A stretch of 64,000 bases of DNA, taken from contig NC_134281.1 of NCBI RefSeq assembly GCF_949628215.1, positions 13,340,501 to 13,404,500 of the forward strand, read 5' to 3'. Origin of the DNA: Phalacrocorax aristotelis. Taxonomy: Eukaryota > Chordata > Aves > Suliformes > Phalacrocoracidae. The position numbers and the translations under genes are program-made. The notes below the pieces were generated by a model that had not been told where the DNA came from, ran no database searches, and saw nothing but the letters and a program-made list of their open reading frames with translations. Numbering within the stretch: the first letter of the stretch is position 1; each line of letters opens with the position of its first letter. Positions 13,106 through 24,180 of the stretch are shown here, in pieces.

Positions 13106-13362
13106 AATTGCATTCCACACCGAGCCGCCCGCCGGGCCGCCGCCGCCGCCTCCTCCTCCGCACCCGCCTCCCCCCCCCCGCCGCCGCCGCCGCCCGGGGC
13201 TCCGCGCCCGCCTCGCTCGCGCCGCCGCCGCCGCTGCCCCGCATGAATGGGACGGCGGCGCGGGGACCCGACGGAACGCCGCCCGCCGCGCGCCCCCGCC
13301 GCCGCGCGCGCACGCACGGCGCACGCCCGCACCGCCGGCGGCGCGAGGGAGGGGAACGGGGC

Positions 13363-13376
13363 GGGGGGGGGGGGGG
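13363..13376. repeat. G14 homopolymer in the CpG island
   Basis: Fourteen consecutive G bases flanked by other short G runs. On this strand it could contribute to a G-quadruplex. It lies upstream of, or within, the presumed 5'UTR of the minus-strand first exon. Confidence 0.9.
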
Positions 13377-13395
13377 AAGACGGCGGCGCGCGCCG

Positions 13396-13409
13396 CCTCC
13401 AGGGGGCGC
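13396..13409 (+). promoter_or_regulatory. CTCF-type motif
   Basis: CCTCCAGGGGGCGC matches the well-known CTCF core CCACCAGGGGGCGC at 13 of 14 positions, including the whole AGGGGGCGC part. It lies in the CpG island about 330 bases from the splice donor of the candidate first exon. CTCF sites are common at promoters and domain borders; occupancy cannot be read from sequence, and CpG methylation would influence it. Confidence 0.5.
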
Positions 13410-13571
13410 CCGAGGGTGGGGGAGGGGTGGGCGGAGCCACCCGCCCTCCGCCTGGCCTTAAACGGGCGATGCCGCGCGGGAGGACGTCTAAAAGTGGCCG
13501 CGGCGCGGCGCGGCCCGAGAGTCCCACGCAGCGCCACGGGGCTGCGGAGCCGCGCGGGGAGTCTTCCTCAG

Positions 13572-13596
13572 CCCCCCCCCCCCCCCCCCCCCCCCC
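13572..13596. repeat. C25 homopolymer (G25 on minus strand)
   Basis: Twenty-five consecutive C bases at the outer border of the CpG island, upstream of the candidate minus-strand first exon. Runs of this length are unstable and hard to sequence, so the true length is uncertain. Confidence 0.85.
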
Positions 13597-13944
13597 TCAC
13601 GGCAGCGCTTCCTTACGCAAGGACGGCCATTCAGCATCTTTCCACCAGCACCACATCCACTCCACCTAAAAATGAAATTACAAAGGGGGAAAAAAATTAT
13701 AAAATCCATAAAAAAAATTAACTGGAGGGCTGAGGTGATAATTCCCCCTTTTTTTAAGCACACCCCGCGCCAGCCACGTTTGTCACCTTCGTTGTCCCAC
13801 CCTTACACTCTCTCCTTGCTTTTTGCCCCTTGCCATGCCAGCCACAGCTTCCCTTCCTGAAGGCAGCGGTGCTCCCCGCCTGCCCCCAGCACAGCACATC
13901 CCCATGCACGGGGGTCCTCTCTGTGTAGGCCCTGCAGAAACGCT

Positions 13945-13985
13945 CCATCATCCCTGAGTTGGGAAGGGACCCTTGTAAAGAGCAA
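13945..13985 (-). mobile_element. Short CR1 3'-end-like relic
   Basis: Plus-strand text around 13,953-13,980 (CTGAGTTGGGAAGGGACCC, then TTGTAAAGAG) closely resembles the reverse complement of the 3' end of avian CR1 LINEs, where GAGTTGGAAGGGACCC followed by TTAAAG is usual. This is from memory of the family, not an alignment. The piece is only about 40 bases and lacks the terminal octamer repeats, so it would be an old fragment or a coincidence. Confidence 0.35.
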
Positions 13986-15066
13986 ACAGAAGTAAATATA
14001 GGGTGTATAATCAGGGCACCACTGATCGGATGAGCAACCTCTGGGATGGAAATGGCAGGGAACAGCTCTAACCGGACCTGCCCACCAGGAAATGCAGCTG
14101 CAGATGGTTATGGTTTACCAGGACCCACCGTGTGCTGCAGCACGGGGGCCATCTCTCCAGGGGCAATCAATGCAAGGTGGCTTGTTCACCCGGGTTTTCA
14201 AGGGTGCAACCAGCCAGATCTTCATCCCCACCAACTCTCAGCACTGGGACAACACTCTGCCGTTAGACTCTGTCCGTTAGACAGGGACACACCGTTAGAG
14301 TTTGGGAGTTCCCCCTATCCGTAATGGAAGGTGTGTGCTCACCTTGTGTGGGCATGTGTGCACAGATCTCCACTGGCATCCCCAGCAAGCGTGCGTGCCG
14401 CATGGACCAGGCTACAAGCACACGCAGCACCTTGCCCTGGCTGGTGGCGGAACTGACTCCCAAAGCCATGGACATCTGGAAAGCCTCCTTTGGCAAGAGC
14501 AGGGCAGAGGCCACTGCAGGTCCTTTGGGAGAGGACACTGAAGGAGAGCAGGGGGCTCCTGGTGAACCTCAAGCACCAGAGAGTAGAAGAAAACGGGCTC
14601 TCAGAGGCTCCAACAAGGGTAGGAAGGAGGGTGGAGCAGAAAATAGGTGATTTGGCTGAGTACAACAGCAGAAGTACTCTTCCCTTCCTCAGCACCTTCA
14701 GCACCTCGATGCTCACACCTTGCTCAAAGCCCACCTGAGAACAAAGAGGATGTCCCTGCAACTCAGACAACAGGTCCCTTCCAGCACAAACAGCGTTTTC
14801 TCCCCAGTTATCCTCCCACCCTGCCCTCGCCAGCATCCATCTCCAGGAGGCCAGGAGGAGCCAGGAACAGGCGCATTCCCCCCGGGGATGAGGCGTCACT
14901 GCCTGCCATTCTCCCACCTCTTGTTTGTGTAGAGGCACACATGGGGCTCACACTTAAAAGCTTTTGCAATGGAGGAGAAGAAATCTGCAAGCTCTGCCGG
15001 CAGGAAAGCGGCTGAGGTTTGGATTGCTTCCCCCAGATTGAAAGAAACACTTCTCTCTTCCCCCCT

Positions 15067-15081
15067 CCCCCCCCCCCCCCC
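15067..15081. repeat. C15 homopolymer followed by T run
   Basis: Fifteen C bases, a short GCC spacer, then T8. Simple sequence in non-coding DNA. Confidence 0.9.
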
Positions 15082-18000
15082 GCCTTTTTTTTCCTTCCTC
15101 TAAGAGACTAAATTTAGTGAATTCCTTTCACATTAAAAACTTGTCAGGTATTCACATCCAAAGAGGCTGCTGCTTGGATCTCTCAGGGGAGTTACCGAGA
15201 CAGTGAAACCTCTTAAATGTATAAAGAAGAAGGGAGAGATATTCAGGCAATCTCCCACCACTGCTTTTAAATCTGCTCGCTCCCAGGACCAGTACGCAGG
15301 CACCTTGGTCCCACAGCTACCATCCCCTGCTGCAGAGGCAAGAGGAGAGGAATGAGTTCTTCCTCCCCAGGGGAGGATGGAGCAATACAGCAGCTGGGCC
15401 GCTGTTGCTGTTCCCGTGTTCCCCGCTCAGCGCCAGTGGGAAGGAAACTGGAGCGATTTATTTTTGCTGAAAGATGGATTGTCAACATCCATCCAGCATT
15501 GAGGGAAACCAAGGTGGTGGAGCTGAGAAAAGAGCGGGCGTCCCTGCAGCGGGCACACCACTAGCCTCCTCCTGAGCCACCAAGGAGGGTCCAGTCCTGA
15601 GAGAGGGGAATAAAAAAATAAAAAGACAGCAAGAAGACCCAGGCATCCCCCATGCTGTGAGCCCAGCGCAGAGTCAGGGTGGGACCTGGCAGGGCAGCAC
15701 CCTGGGTTTCTACCAGGTGGAAAGCAGCCTCAGGCTCACAGTGACCGCAGAGCTCACACAGCTGGTCCGGTGGCTCGTCCAGCACTGTGCCCGGCGGGCA
15801 CTGGGACACGCTTGTCACTCACGTGGCTTCCCCCCAGGTCTGGGCACCTCACCCCTGCAGAGAGACCCTCGTTATCTCAGGAAGCTTTGCCTTTTATCCT
15901 GCCTCCCGTGGGGCTTTAATTGCTGTGTTCATTCCCCAACCTCCTTGTGCATCCTCATCCCCCTTCACTGACAAACCCTGCGGGCTGACAGCTTCGTCAT
16001 GCCCGGAGGACAGCCGGCTTGAGTGGCACCTCAAAGGCACTCAAAAGCTCTGAGCTCAGCAGGGTGCTGGGAGGAAGGGCTGGAGGCAGGAGATGGCTCT
16101 GGTGGCAGCTGGACCCAAACCCCAGAGGTGAGGGATTCGTCTGGCTCCTTCTCGTTATGCTAAAAGCTGACTCAGCACTTCTTACCCACAACTTTGACCA
16201 AAATTACTTTGAGAGGCAATCTGGTCTTGGTGTGCCTGGTGCACTTTCCCTATGTTACCAAAGAGACCAAGGGGCATTTTGTTCACTAAAAGCAGCCTGA
16301 CAATTGCTTTGTAAAAAAGAAACTAACTGGGAGAGGATTAAGTTGCATTACAGAGCCCGAAGAAATGGAAAGGCTCTTCCGCTCATCTCACTGGGTTAAC
16401 CCAGTCTGAGTGGTAAGGGGCTAAAAAACAATGAGCTAAATTAATAATTTTTCAACTGCGTGCAATTTTGCCTACTAAAAACTTCTGCCAAAAGGCAGAC
16501 GCCTGCACGGTGCGCCCGGGTCCTCCAGCACACAGCACCTCCCTTGGTTATCACCCATGGACCATCACGAGACAGACCCCACCAGAACCTGAAACCACAG
16601 TTTAAACCCCCTGTGCTGAAAAGCAACACGCAGGGATGAGAGAAATCCAGTGGCCTCAGCTCAGAGGCCTTTTGGGCTGTGAAATCTGGCTGGCCCAGAT
16701 TTTCCTTGCAACACAAATGCGGGCTTTGTGGACCTTCAGACCCAAACTCTGCAGCTTAACTCTGCCCAGCACCCTCCTGAAAGGTCAAGGGCTCCAGGAG
16801 ATCAGCTCTACCCAGATGTCAGCAATGGGGTTTTTTTCCTCCTCTCATCCTCGCAGGTGTCTCTTATTCAAGACCCAGGAACAGAAAGGCTGGGCAAACC
16901 AGCTGGGGAGGTAGCACTGGGTCCAACCAGAGGGTTTGTCAAAGTTTTCCAGGAGGTGTCAGCAGCTCTTTAAGCTTATTGACAGCCAGGATAACAAACT
17001 GTGTCTGCAGAGCTCTGGGGATCCAGGGTGAAATTAAAACAGGTAATGAATAGAGCCATTTTTCAGGGAATCACAGCTGCAGAGGCAAGCGGGGCCAGCA
17101 GGCAAAAGGCACTGAAGAGGCCCATGGAGAAAGGACCTGGGGTGGCCACCAGGGCTGTAACCAGGGTGTCGTGTGTTCGTCCTGCCAGAGAAGGAAAACA
17201 CTGCCACCTGTCAGCATGGCTTTTATCCTGGACCTGCTGCTACGGGCGCCCTCCGGATCAGCAGGGTCCGCAAAGCATCACTGGCCAGCGGCCCCTTCCT
17301 CTGCACCGCTGTGCTTATGATCCTTAAAACGGGGAATTTTCTATTAGATGCTTCAGTGGGCAGGCAGTGCCGCTGTTAATTACAGCAAGAAGCCCCTCCC
17401 CACAGCCAGGGCTGGGAAGGAAGAGGTCTGCAAGCAAAGCGGGTCACCTCAAAGAGGATCAGAAGAAAGAGGGGTCTGGGAGCATCCTTGTCCCCAGCCT
17501 GTCACACTGGCAATGATGCACCTTTCGATTTGGAAATAGGTTTGGTGGGATGGTTGCTGGGAGCTGTGTTTGCGGGAGATGCTCTGGGGAACCCTGCCAG
17601 TTCTGTAATGGGAGGTTTGGGCATCACTGCCAGCACATGGGACCCAGGGAGAAACACACAGCCACAACAGGAGAGGACAGACACCCAATGGGACAGCTCA
17701 CTCTGTTCTTCTCAAAGCTGATTCCCAGCTCCCAAAAGACTTGCCTGCTCTGATGACTGTGTATCCACTGGCCGACAAGCCATGTACGCACCGGTCCTTC
17801 CCCGATGGGCAGGGAGTTCCTGCAGAGATTCCCCCAACCATACCTGCACTGGCTAAGCTCCTTCATCCCTCAGCCCCATGACTCACAACAGTGCTTAATT
17901 AGCAGGAAGCTTGATGCAGACACCTGTCAACTCCTCCGAGACAAGCAGCATTTCACGTTAGCTGCCCTGGGGCTCTTCAGCAGGAACAGCTCTCTCTCCG

Positions 18001-21000
18001 TATTGATATTCCTTCATCTCAGCCTATTTTCCAAGCTGTCAAGCTGCCATCTCAACCCTCCCAGGCCCAGCAGTGCTGGGGAAAGGGGCCTTGTGTCCGT
18101 CAGCTCCTGGTTTCCGATCCCACCTTTGCAGCCGCTCAGGAGTGCTGGAATGACTTTGTTCTTCCCCCTGGCAGCCTGAGGGCTCCCTGCCAAGGAAGTC
18201 AGGCAGCCCTTGATGAGCCAAATCCTAGTGTCCCCACACAGCATGCACCAAACGCAGACTTCAAGTTGGGGCAACTTTGAAGGTAGGAAAGAAAGTCACT
18301 GCCCAACTCCCCAGCTCTGCAGAGAGTCTCCGAGATACAGACCTCCACCACTGTGGTCATGGCATGGGGACATCCGCCCCATGCCAAGAGCCATGGTGCT
18401 AGCCAATAGAGGCTACATGGCTGCTTTGATTTATTGCAGCTGACAGAAGGATGCGGTGCCATCACCAGCGTGTTTAGTGTTTAGTGCCAGGGGCATTTTG
18501 TGACGCAGCAGTGCACCATGGCCACTGCGCTGGGTCCTGCAGCAGGTTACTTGGGGTGGGCTGAGGTTTGCAGCCAGTCTTGCAGAGACAGGAAAATGCA
18601 GACAGATTGGCCCAACGGTTCTGAGGAATAAAGAGATCCCCTCTTAATTGCAAAAGGTCTTAACTCTGAAACCTAATGGTTGAGGGCTGAATAGCAACCT
18701 GAGGTCAGTGCTCACTGCCTGTCACCAGCTGGAACCAGGCAGAGCATCCCTCCTGGGGAAATGCTGCATCCTTTGGAGTGCCCCTCCATCCCCACTCTGC
18801 CATAGCTCACCATACTCCTGCTTACTCTCACCTGCCCCATACCCTCCCTTGCCAGGGCCAGCTGAGGACCCCTTTCATGAAGCAGGTTCACTCCTCCCTC
18901 ACCATCAGGCTGACATGTGTCATTGTCCATTTCCCAAAGGCTTTCTGGTCTTCCACCAGTGCCAGGAGGAGAGATGCGGTGCTCAGTGTGAACAGGGACA
19001 AGGTGGGGGTTGCAGTGGTCTAAACGCATCCCCCCTCCATTTCATGCATGGGGAAAAGACAGCAAATGACACAATTAAGACACGATGATGCATCAGCCAG
19101 ACTAAATCCCAGGCCATAGTCACCCCTACTTCTAGTACCAGGGTCCATCCCAGGCTGGCTGTTTCTCTCATGACTCAAATCAGTGGAAAGATCAACACCA
19201 AATCCTTTGGTGGCTCAGAAATCCATCTCTGTCACATGGAACAAGTGGGTGGCCATGAGACACCAAGGAATCCCTTCCCTTTCTCCAGTGCCCATGTAAA
19301 ATTAAAATGGACAAGGAAGAAGCTGCTGTAAATAATGCATCTGTGGTGCACTACACTGCTTCGGGAACACATATTCATTGTCTAGTCTTATTTAAAGAAA
19401 CCCAGCCCTGCCTGCATCATTAAAAATGCATCCTGGTTTCAGCTTCATCCCATATCCACTCACCCCTGTGCAGCAGGTGGCTCGGTGGCTGTTTTCATGT
19501 CTTCCCACTCTCAGCTGGTCCCGGGTAGCCCCGTGCTGGTACAAGCGAGGCCTCTGGGTCACATGAAAAATTCATGCACTTGGCATCAGGCGTTTTCCAT
19601 CCCTACGCTCCCCACTCCTCCCTTGCACCTGGGCCTGAGGACCCACTCTCTGCTGCTGCCTCCCAGACTCCAGCAGCATCCTTCAAGCTAATAAAGGATG
19701 CTAACGAGAACTGCTAAGCCCCATTCTGGCCACAGCATCAATCCCACTACTTTCCCATCCTGCTGCCTTCTTCCCAATTCCTTCTACCCAGACTTAATTC
19801 TCACCTACATGTTCCCCTTGCTCGCAACCTGCATCTGCTCCCCTCCCACAGCCCACTGTGTTGTGGGGTTCACTGGCTCACCACTGGCTGGGTGTTAACA
19901 GCCGATGGGAGCTGAGCCTGCAGGGAGGCAGTTTCCCTACAGCATCTTCCTACCTTGCCAGAGACAGCAGAGAGGGGTCGGGGCCCTTAGGACCCACGGC
20001 TGCAGCATTGTTTGCTTTTCATTTTCATTCCAGGGATGCGGTGCCCAAGGCACAGCTCATAGTAGATACCAGAGGGGATGTTCTGAAAATGGTGGCTGAG
20101 GATAAGGAGGAGAGGCTGGACCCAAGGCTGGGACTGAGGGGAGGAGGGGCGAGTTGCCTGATGCCTGGCTGAAATTCACCACATGTTCAGCAATTGGGTG
20201 GCCGCTAGCCCAAACAGCTCTTTAATGGGGCAGCACTTCAGATAACACAGCTGAAGCAATGGTGGCTCATTAATGATGAAGATCCACCACCTGCGGGCTG
20301 AGCCAAGGCAGGGTGGTAGGAGCAGGGCTGCATGCCGGGTGGTGAGGAGGGCAGCCACGAGGAGCTCTGCACTGAGGGCATCTCCCGAAGGGATGGCGTG
20401 GCATATGCAATGCCTGGGATGAACCTGTGTGGCACCTTGCTGCAGAAGCAGGGCAGCCCAGAACCACTCTAGAAAATCCCAGATCACCTGCCCTTGGTAC
20501 TGCTAACATGGGCTGGAACAAAGGTGGGCACTTCCAGAGGTCCAACAGCCCGCCCTGGCACAGCAGAGGCTCTGCAGGGAGGCGAGGGAAACCCAGGGTG
20601 TTTCCAGCCCCGATCAGTGCTCTCACCTCTTAGCCAGGCCACAACCAATGTATCTGCACCCATCCCTGCAAGGACAGACAGGTGCCCCAGGGTGCTCCCA
20701 CCCCGACCAAAGGCAAAGCCAGCAAACCATGCTCAGCTGTTGGAGGGAACACGTGGCTGACTGCAAGTGCACATGAGACCACAGCAAAGCCTGGGTCAGA
20801 GACGTTATTCAGAGCTTATAACATATACCCCTGGCTGCTGCTCACGGCCTTCTCCTTTCTGGGAATCACTGAGCCACTGGCCAGCCAGAGGCAAACTGTG
20901 GGGTGGGATAAGCTGGCAGCACCGCTCGGACACACAGACACCCACCCGCAACCCTGTGCACCAGCCTGCACCCGCCCAGATCTTCCACATCCCCCTGCAG

Positions 21001-21059
21001 AGGAGCTCCTCTGGAGACACTGCAAGAAAACCTGGGAGATAACACATGCCTGCGACATT

Positions 21060-21330
21060 AGCAATTAAGGAACATTAATTATAATAATAATAATTATCAC
21101 AAAATAGCATTTTTATGGCACAATATTATGCTGAAGGATTTACAACATACTGAATCATGAAGTTCGTAATTGAAGTTATTTTAGTTTCTAATTTTGCTTT
21201 AATTCTATACCTATAAAAGATATGATAAATATACCTTAAATTAAAAAAAAACACAACACAGAAACCATTACTTAAGACTATTTCCCTATACAGGAATGTT
21301 ATATTGCAGTATAGAGATCCCTTGAGGAGC
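21060..21330. promoter_or_regulatory. AT-rich island, candidate enhancer
   Basis: An abrupt AT-rich block of about 270 bases in GC-rich surroundings. It opens with TTAATTATAATAATAATAATTAT near 21,074, a partly self-complementary tract rich in TAAT/ATTA cores. It is not a simple repeat throughout. It lies about 7.5 kb upstream of the CpG-island promoter. Enhancer identity is inferred from composition only. Confidence 0.35.
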
Positions 21331-21742
21331 ATCACAAACCTCAGGGAGGAAGAAGTGTCTGGCCCTGTGAAATACCACGCTCCCACAAGCCTTGCCCTGG
21401 GGCAGCAGGGCATTTGCAGCCTGCAATGCATCCAGGGCCTCTTCGCTTTAGCTTCCCAGCCATAAGCCTTCCTGAGATCGTTTTGTAAGTTACTATGTTG
21501 CTTCGGCTGGTGAGACAAGCAACTAGAGGAACTAGAGAGCCTGGTATCCTCACACCAATGCCGGAGGAGTCCTGGCATCACTGCTACGTGTGTAACATGC
21601 TGTCTGGATGCAGCAGGGACATGCCACTGCAGCTCTGACTTCAGTCCATGCACCTGTAATGGTGGGTAGGGAAGAGAGCACAAATAAAAAGACCCAAATC
21701 CAAGTGTCTGTGGCCTTGAGCTACTTGGAGACTTCCTCCCCG

Positions 21743-21918
21743 CCCCCCCCCTTTTTTTTTTTTTGCAACAGAAAACGTTGATTTGCTAAAGTTTGGTGTT
21801 TTAAAAAAAAAAAAAGAACAAAACAAAAAAAAACCCCAACAACTCACCAAAACCAAAGCCCACTATTATTTTGGGAAAAGTTCATCACTGCAGTAGCAAA
21901 AGAAAAAAAAAAAAAAGA
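21743..21918. repeat. Cluster of homopolymer tracts
   Basis: C9/T13 at 21,743-21,764, an A13 tract near 21,802-21,815 followed by other A-rich runs, and another A-rich tract near 21,901-21,916. The cluster of T and A runs could be the wreck of a retroposed tail, but no element body or target duplication is visible. Confidence 0.6.
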
Positions 21919-21929
21919 CAGGGAAATTC

Positions 21930-23640
21930 TTTAGACATGGTCAAAGACCTATGTCTTAGAAGAGAAGGGCCTGGTCTTTCCATTGTAAAAGGATGTTTCA
22001 GTTCCTTTTTGTGTATAAGATCCGTAACATTAACAAAATCAGAAAAGAAAGGATGGCGCTTACCAAAGCAGTGTGCTGGGACCGCCCTGTATCTTGTTGC
22101 ATAGGAAATTTGAGTGACAAGTGTATCACCCTGCTGTGGAGCAAGACACATTTCCAAATCTCAGGTTCTCCCCCAAAACAAGTCCAGCCTCCGCGTTGCC
22201 AGGCCTGCACCACAACCCAGCCCAGCAGGCAGCTGTGCTGATGCCAGCCCAGCCATCCCCATCTTGATGGCTCACTGTGTCAGGAGATGTGGGGCCACCT
22301 TCGGCGAGGCTGCGCCCCACTCTCACTGCCAACACCAAATGGCATGAGAGGAGGGGAGGGAAGAGGAGAAGCTGATGGGCATCAGAAGTCGTTTGCCTCC
22401 AGACCCAACGCCGTCCCCCATGGCCCAGGCAGCCCTGGCTGTCCCCCAGCAGAAAGCCACCACTATGCGCGAGCACCTGAAAGTCTGTCACATCCATCCC
22501 TTGAGTGTTGGCATGGCCCCAGCTGGCAGCTGCTGTCCCATGGTGGCAATAAGTCATTTGATTTGAAAGACAGAGGATGTGCTGTATCCCCATGCCCGCA
22601 GCACGGCCCCTGCTCACTGCCTTTAAGAAGCTCCTTCCGCGCGACCCCATGGAGCTGTGCCTAACACCGGGGCAACTCATCACACCAATGGAGCAGCCAC
22701 AGGGCAAGCAAGGCTGGCAGTCCTTCCACTGCACTTCACTCTGCCCCTGCCCAAACCAGGCAGCGCGGCTGACTGCCTCCGTGCTCAGCCTGCAGCCCCG
22801 CTCCCCCAGGAGACCCCCCAGGACTTAACTTCTTCCTAATTAAGTGCCTCTGTGCATCACGTTGCCCACCGGGGCCTCCCGAGCACAGATTACCCACCTC
22901 GTTGTGGACACAGGGAATGTTACGAGCGGATCCAGGAGATGATAGGTTTTGGCTCCCTGACAGCCCACAACTGATGGCTGGTTTGGGAGGCAGCCGGGGC
23001 AGCGCCGATTCCCAGAAAAAGCAGTGGGTGATGCTGGCGCCCATGCTCCTAGATGGAGAGAGACCCAGCCTCGGCTGGGAGGGATATGGGACTCCCCCAA
23101 AAGCAGAGCAGGGGTATGTGGTTAATGGAGGGGGGGGTGTCTTTAACTAGAAGAGGCACCCTCATTACTAGCAAAGCCTTTAATTGATTCTGGGAGAGTG
23201 ATTTCTAAATTATATCCTGATGTGTACACCGCAGTCAATAAATGCATTAAAGCAGGAGGAGCCTGCAAGCCCTTTGGTTGGGCTGCTCCACACCCATACC
23301 CCGCTCTGTGCCCCTGCACGCAGTGGGGCTGGGTGCTGCAGCAGCTCAGGATGTGACCCCATGGAGCATCCCTCCCCGGGCAGGTTCCCCTGTGCCCCAG
23401 GAGGGATGCCGGCACCCCAAAATGCTGATTTCTTTGGGATCACACCACAGTCTGGTGGCAGAAACAGAAACAGGTCTCACTCTACTGCACCAAGCTGGAG
23501 CTTCCACTGCAGCCTTGAGCGCCTCCTCTTACCCTGCTCCCACCTCCTGGCTGCTACTTACAAATTTATTTGATCTGGGAAACCAAGAGCAAGGCAGAGC
23601 AGTCCTTTCCATAAGGACATGCCAGAAATCCTGAAAAGCT
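21930..23640. other. Non-coding stretch, nothing specific
   Basis: GC-rich sequence without a supported exon, repeat or RNA gene. Frames are open on both strands by chance, for example 202 codons at 22,126-22,734 minus. Confidence 0.5.
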
Positions 23641-24180
23641 CGGCTGCCTGACTATTTTAGGATGACAGATTTAGGAAGGGGTTTACCACCCTTAGGAAGG
23701 GGTTTGGTGATTTGAAGAAGCTGCCTGGAAGTTCCCAGTCTCTGTGCATGCTCCCCTGGCACATCCTCGCTGCCTGAAGGGAGAGCTGGGAGCTAGAAAA
23801 ACAAAAGCGAATACAAACACTTCAGCCTATTTATGAAAAAAAAAAAAAAAGTTTACAAAATGATGAGTGAAAGACAGCTAATGATGCATCATATGGTTAG
23901 TGCCAGGGAAAATGCTCTAAATTAAAGTCCTCAAATGTGAAAAGAATCAACATTTAATAAGACAGTTAATGTATGTTATTTAAATGTCACTTCATTATTA
24001 AAAGTGTATATTTTTTGAGGTTTAATAACCATGTAATTGAGGCATCTTTTCTATAGTTAAACCTTGGCAAATATGTTTTTCATAATTAGCTAGTATTTAT
24101 TTAACATGCAATAACCATCCCATTAAATTTAATTACTTCAATTAATAGGTACAGAGGGGCCTTTTTTAATGTCAATATGT
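23640..24180. promoter_or_regulatory. Large AT-rich island, strong enhancer candidate
   Basis: About 540 bases, strongly AT-rich between 23,800 and 24,180 and free of obvious tandem structure apart from an A15 run (23,836-23,850) and a 14-base direct repeat TTAGGAAGGGGTTT at 23,671 and 23,692. The right part is dense in homeodomain-type cores: ATGTAATTGAGG near 24,031, CATAATTAGCTAG near 24,080, and TTTAATTACTTCAATTAATAGG-like sequence near 24,127-24,149. This is the look of vertebrate conserved enhancers near developmental genes. Conservation is untested. Confidence 0.4.

Larger units (their letters stand above)
13069..13470 (-). other. Candidate first exon (5'UTR plus start), unnamed gene
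   Basis: Read on the minus strand, the CpG-rich sequence ends in ...GGAGCC followed by GTGAGTAA, a textbook 5' splice donor with GT at 13,068-13,067. That polarity, inside a CpG island, makes a first exon of a leftward gene the best reading. The 5' end is not defined. A TATA-like TTTAA lies near 13,460 and a CRE-like GACGTC at 13,483-13,488, so 13,470 is only a placeholder. Three ATG frames reach the donor (starts at 13,244, 13,113 and 13,105), leaving phases 2, 0 and 1. The next exon is not identifiable in the window, so the gene cannot be named. A non-coding first exon is also possible. Confidence 0.5.
11800..13640. promoter_or_regulatory. CpG island promoter region
   Basis: By eye this is the only stretch in the window with very high G+C and abundant, undepleted CpG, densest at 12,450-13,560. 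In vertebrates such islands mark promoters, usually of housekeeping or developmental genes. The island contains a candidate minus-strand first exon with a consensus splice donor, a CTCF-type motif, and long G and C runs. GC-rich frames stay open on both strands throughout (for example about 330 codons at 11,752-12,747 minus), but they are low-complexity Pro/Arg/Gly/Ala translations and should not be read as genes. Confidence 0.85.
13640..21060. other. Upstream non-coding region
   Basis: No supported gene. This is GC-moderate to GC-rich DNA upstream of the CpG-island promoter. Frames are short and shadowed on the other strand. I see a C15 run (15,067-15,081), three nearby CCGTTAGA words at 14,260-14,300, and otherwise no dispersed repeat beyond the short CR1-like relic listed separately. 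Confidence 0.55.
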
